Origin: an uncultured Collinsella sp.
GTDB taxonomy: Bacteria > Actinomycetota > Coriobacteriia > Coriobacteriales > Coriobacteriaceae
Length of the DNA: 16,395 bases
Assembly (NCBI GenBank): GCA_959599095.1
Contig: CAUGGC010000036.1
Location: 1 to 16,395, forward strand
Reading direction: 5' to 3'
Position 1 is the stretch's first letter. Each line of letters opens with the position of its first letter. Under the pieces are notes generated by a model that saw nothing but the letters and a program-made list of their open reading frames with translations, was not told the origin of the DNA and made no database searches. This document shows positions 13,998 through 16,395 of this stretch, piece after piece. The translations under genes were made by a program, and so were the position numbers.

Positions 13998-14780
13998 ATG
14001 GATAAGCAAGATCTTGAGCAATTGCTGAGCGATGTTGCCGACGGAGCAGTCGCTCCGGCAGTCGCCCTCACGCGCATCCAGACGGCGCCGACCGCAGATC
14101 TGGGTTTTGCACAGCTCGATCTTTCACGCGGGGTACGCCAGGGAGCCGGCGAGGTCGTCTACGGTGCCGGCAAAACCGCCGAGCAGATCGCCGCCATTAT
14201 CGAGGCGCTGCGCAATGCCGGCCAGGAGCGCATACTGGTCACGCGCGTGGACGCCGAAAAGGCAGCCCGTACCTCGGAGCTCCTCGACAACGGCATCGAC
14301 CTGGGATATGTCCCGGACGCACAGCTCGCCCTCGTGGGCGGCAAGCCCTCCCCTACCGGCAACGGACGCATCGTCGTCGCCTGCGCCGGCACGAGCGACC
14401 TGCCCGTCGCCGAGGAAGCCGCGTTGACGGCCGAATTCTATGGCAACGAGGTCGACCGCCTCTACGACGTAGGCGTCGCCGGCCTGCACCGCCTGCTCGC
14501 ACATGCCGAGGAACTTGCCCAGGCACAGGTGGTCATCGCCATTGCCGGCATGGAGGGCGCACTGGCGAGCGTTGTCGGCGGCCTGGTAAGCTGTCCGGTC
14601 ATCGCCGTTCCCACCAGCGTGGGTTACGGCGCGAGCTTTGGTGGCGTAGCCGCGCTGCTCGCCATGCTCAACTCCTGCGCCAGCGGCGTTTCGGTCGTCA
14701 ATATCGACAACGGCTTTGGTGCCGCCTACCAGGCAAGTCTTATCAATCACCTGAGTGCGGGCACATCCCGCGCCCGTTAA
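13998..14780 (+). CDS. larB: LarB, nickel-pincer cofactor biosynthesis carboxylase/hydrolase
   Basis: This 260-residue protein is LarB, which carboxylates and hydrolyses nicotinic acid adenine dinucleotide in the first step of nickel-pincer nucleotide synthesis. The PurE-like C-terminal half carries the family signatures: 'CAGTSDLPVAEEAALTAEF', 'DVGVAGLHRLL', 'AGMEGALASVVGGL' and 'GYGASFGGVAALLAMLNSC'. C227 in NSCASG aligns with the cysteine that binds the pyridine ring in Lactiplantibacillus LarB (C221). The ATG at 13998 with GAAGGG upstream is preferred over an in-frame GTG at 13965. larC follows after 10 bp. LarE and LarA are outside this window. Confidence 0.93.
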   Translation: MDKQDLEQLLSDVADGAVAPAVALTRIQTAPTADLGFAQLDLSRGVRQGAGEVVYGAGKTAEQIAAIIEALRNAGQERILVTRVDAEKAARTSELLDNGIDLGYVPDAQLALVGGKPSPTGNGRIVVACAGTSDLPVAEEAALTAEFYGNEVDRLYDVGVAGLHRLLAHAEELAQAQVVIAIAGMEGALASVVGGLVSCPVIAVPTSVGYGASFGGVAALLAMLNSCASGVSVVNIDNGFGAAYQASLINHLSAGTSRAR

Positions 14781-14790
14781 GGAGCATTCC

Positions 14791-15708
14791 ATGTCTAACC
14801 ATCAGCACACGCTTATCATCGACGGCACCTCGGGCATCAGCGGCGATATGACCGTCGCGGCCCTGCTCGACCTGGGCGCCAGCGAGGAGCACCTGCGCGA
14901 ACAACTCGCCACGCTGCCGGTCGACGGCTTTACGATCGCCGTCACGCGCGCAAACAAGCATGGCATCGACGCCTGCGATTTCGACGTCCAGCTTGCAGAG
15001 GAGCTCGAGAACCACGATCACGATATGGCCTGGCTCTACGGCAACGAAGCAGCCGTCGAGCACACGCACGAGCATGAGCACCACCATCATGACCATGGCG
15101 AGCACGAACACGAGCACTGCCACGAGCATGACCATGAGACCCACGGCCATGGCCACGAGGGCCATCATCACGCCCACCACCATCGCCATCGTTCTTTGGC
15201 GGACGTCACCGCCATCATCGACGGCTCGCAGCTAAGCGATGGCGCCAAGCGTCGCGCCCTCGCCATTTTTTCCGTACTCGCCGCTGCCGAGGCAAAGGCT
15301 CACGGCAAAACGCCCGGCACTGTCCTGTTCCACGAGGTGGGCGCCGTCGACTCCATCGTTGACATCTGCTCGGTCGCCATCTGCCTCGATGACCTGGGCA
15401 TCGAGGATATCGTGGTCGAGTCGCTTTCCGAGGGCCACGGCACCATCCGCTGCGCCCACGGCCTCATGCCCATTCCCGTCCCCGCTGTCGTCAACCTGTG
15501 CCAGGCGGGCAATATCGCCCTCACGCCTGCACCGGTCGCCGGCGAGCTCGTGACGCCCACGGGCGCCGCCATCGTCACCGCGCTGCGTACGTCCGACCAA
15601 CTGCCCTCACGCTACCACATCGAAGCCGTCGGCTACGGCGCCGGCAAGCGCCCCTACGAGGGTTGCTCCGGCATGCTCCGTTGTCTGCTCGTTCACGTGG
15701 ATGCATAG
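14791..15708 (+). CDS. larC: LarC N-terminal part (LarC1-like) with a 24-histidine segment
   Basis: LarC is the nickel insertase that completes the nickel-pincer cofactor. This 306-residue protein has the LarC1 signature from the start ('IIDGTSGISGDMTVAALLDLGA', residues 9-30), then a His-rich stretch at 91-134 with 24 His in 44 residues, presumably nickel-binding, and the core 'FHEVGAVDSIVDI', 'CAHGLMPIPVPAVVNL', 'ELVTPTGAAIV' and 'GYGAGKR'. It ends at 'LRCLLVHVDA', where LarC1 ends in Lactiplantibacillus. There a frameshift appends LarC2 to give about 420 residues. Here no LarC2 follows in any frame; the next gene is tetR, 2 bp on. GGAG lies 6 bp before the ATG. The protein is thus either LarC1-only or has its partner elsewhere. 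Confidence 0.88.
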   Translation: MSNHQHTLIIDGTSGISGDMTVAALLDLGASEEHLREQLATLPVDGFTIAVTRANKHGIDACDFDVQLAEELENHDHDMAWLYGNEAAVEHTHEHEHHHHDHGEHEHEHCHEHDHETHGHGHEGHHHAHHHRHRSLADVTAIIDGSQLSDGAKRRALAIFSVLAAAEAKAHGKTPGTVLFHEVGAVDSIVDICSVAICLDDLGIEDIVVESLSEGHGTIRCAHGLMPIPVPAVVNLCQAGNIALTPAPVAGELVTPTGAAIVTALRTSDQLPSRYHIEAVGYGAGKRPYEGCSGMLRCLLVHVDA

Positions 15709-15710
15709 CC

Positions 15711-16250
15711 ATGGATGCCCGCAAAGAAAAAAGCCGCGCTGCCATCGTTGCGGCGTTCTCCGAGCTGCTACGCGAAGAGGACTACGGCAAGATTACCGTC
15801 GGCGACATCATCGCGCGCGCTCACGTAGGCCGCGCGACATTCTACGGCCTCTTTAAGAGCAAAGACGACCTACTGTCCGAGCTCGTGAGCGACATCTGCG
15901 CCCACGCCCTCGACGACGATGGCACACCGCTCGACGACCCACTCGTGCAAGTCGAGCATATTCTCAACAACCTCTGGGATCGTCGTCAGGGCGTACGCGC
16001 CCTCGTAGCCGGCGCCGGCTCACGCGTCTTCGCCGACTGCTTACGCAACACCATCATGTCACGAGCAGCCGAAACCGTCCCCGCCGACCCCGCAGGCCTC
16101 GCCGCCACCATGGACCGAAGCTTCCTACTACACCACATAGCCTCAAGCTTCGTAGGAATGGTCCAATGGTGGGCCTGGCACAACTTCAAAGTAAACAAAG
16201 CCGACGTAGCCAAAGACTACCTATCAGCCATTAAGCCTCTCTTCAACTAA
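15711..16250 (+). CDS. TetR/AcrR-family transcriptional regulator
   Basis: This 179-residue protein has a TetR-type DNA-binding domain at the N-terminus: 'SRAAIVAAFSELLREEDYGKITVGDI' then the recognition helix 'VGRATFYGLFKSKDDLL' (about residues 8-55). The helical C-terminal half is the ligand and dimer domain of the short TetR type; the ligand is unknown. The start lies 2 bp after the larC stop with no clear ribosome site of its own, so translation is probably coupled to larC and it is the last gene of a larB-larC-tetR operon. It may control that operon through the dyad at 13920-13953 (inference). The last 47 or so codons use many A-ending codons (CTA, GTA, TCA, AAA), unlike the rest of the window. 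Confidence 0.88.
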   Translation: MDARKEKSRAAIVAAFSELLREEDYGKITVGDIIARAHVGRATFYGLFKSKDDLLSELVSDICAHALDDDGTPLDDPLVQVEHILNNLWDRRQGVRALVAGAGSRVFADCLRNTIMSRAAETVPADPAGLAATMDRSFLLHHIASSFVGMVQWWAWHNFKVNKADVAKDYLSAIKPLFN

Positions 16251-16395
16251 GTAAGAAGCTCATCCCAAAGCATCGCCCCAACCTAAGCCGCCACGCATCC
16301 CAAAGTGTCACTCGCGCTTTAACACCCCTACCAGCAACAAGCCCATTACAGTCTGAAGTGGGCCACCGATAAATTTCGATGGCGAGCATTCGGCG
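16251..16395. other. Right-edge noncoding tail
   Basis: No gene, RNA or terminator could be supported in the last 145 bp. The plus strand is A/C-rich and G-poor, continuing the shift seen in the end of the tetR gene. CATCCCAAAG-like words recur twice (near 16261-16271 and 16297-16306). Confidence 0.4.

Noticed and set aside
15660..15760. Programmed frameshift joining larC to a LarC2 domain
   Set aside because: No slippery heptamer was seen near the end of larC, and the downstream frames encode the TetR protein or nothing, with no LarC2-like sequence.

Overview
The window reads as ordinary chromosome of a high-GC Gram-positive gut bacterium, most like the Coriobacteriia (Collinsella-type). 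This is inferred from GC-rich codon use, gene content and protein flavour, not from a marker gene. No rRNA, tRNA, CRISPR array, integrase or transposase gene was seen.

Layout: (1) 1-3660, a ferrous-iron uptake locus on the minus strand: two tandem FeoA proteins, FeoB and a small Cys-rich FeoB-associated membrane protein. A DtxR/IdeR-like box lies before feoB, and a recurring AGTTAACCAC motif occurs at the feoA and cys-rich gene leaders. (2) 3700-4400, a short HPr-like phosphocarrier whose residue 46 is Asp instead of Ser, then a 228-bp element bounded by 34-35-bp inverted repeats. (3) 4419-5882, an APC-superfamily amino-acid permease. (4) 6036-9503, the beta-galactosidase pair ebgA-ebgC, divergent from a LacI-family repressor (9880-10896). 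Three copies of CAACCGGTTG lie between them, two of them on the ebgA promoter. (5) 10897-11203, a convergent intergenic region holding an array of 15-bp-stem hairpins repeating every 62 bp, with stems that covary between units. (6) 11204-12991, aspS (aspartyl-tRNA synthetase, with a His typical of the non-discriminating type). (7) 13248-16250, plus strand: serB, larB, a larC that stops after its N-terminal (LarC1) part, and a TetR regulator 2 bp after larC.

How the parts work together: FeoA/FeoB import Fe(II), apparently under a DtxR-type regulator. EbgA/EbgC hydrolyse beta-galactosides and the adjacent LacI protein is the obvious repressor. LarB and LarC belong to synthesis of the nickel-pincer nucleotide cofactor of lactate racemase and LarA-like enzymes. 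LarE, LarA and the LarC2 domain are not in this window.

The most unusual items are the 62-bp covarying hairpin array, the inverted-repeat element at 4091-4318, the LarC1-only protein with a 24-histidine segment, and the Asp46 HPr. None is proven to be a new system; each has a stated test.
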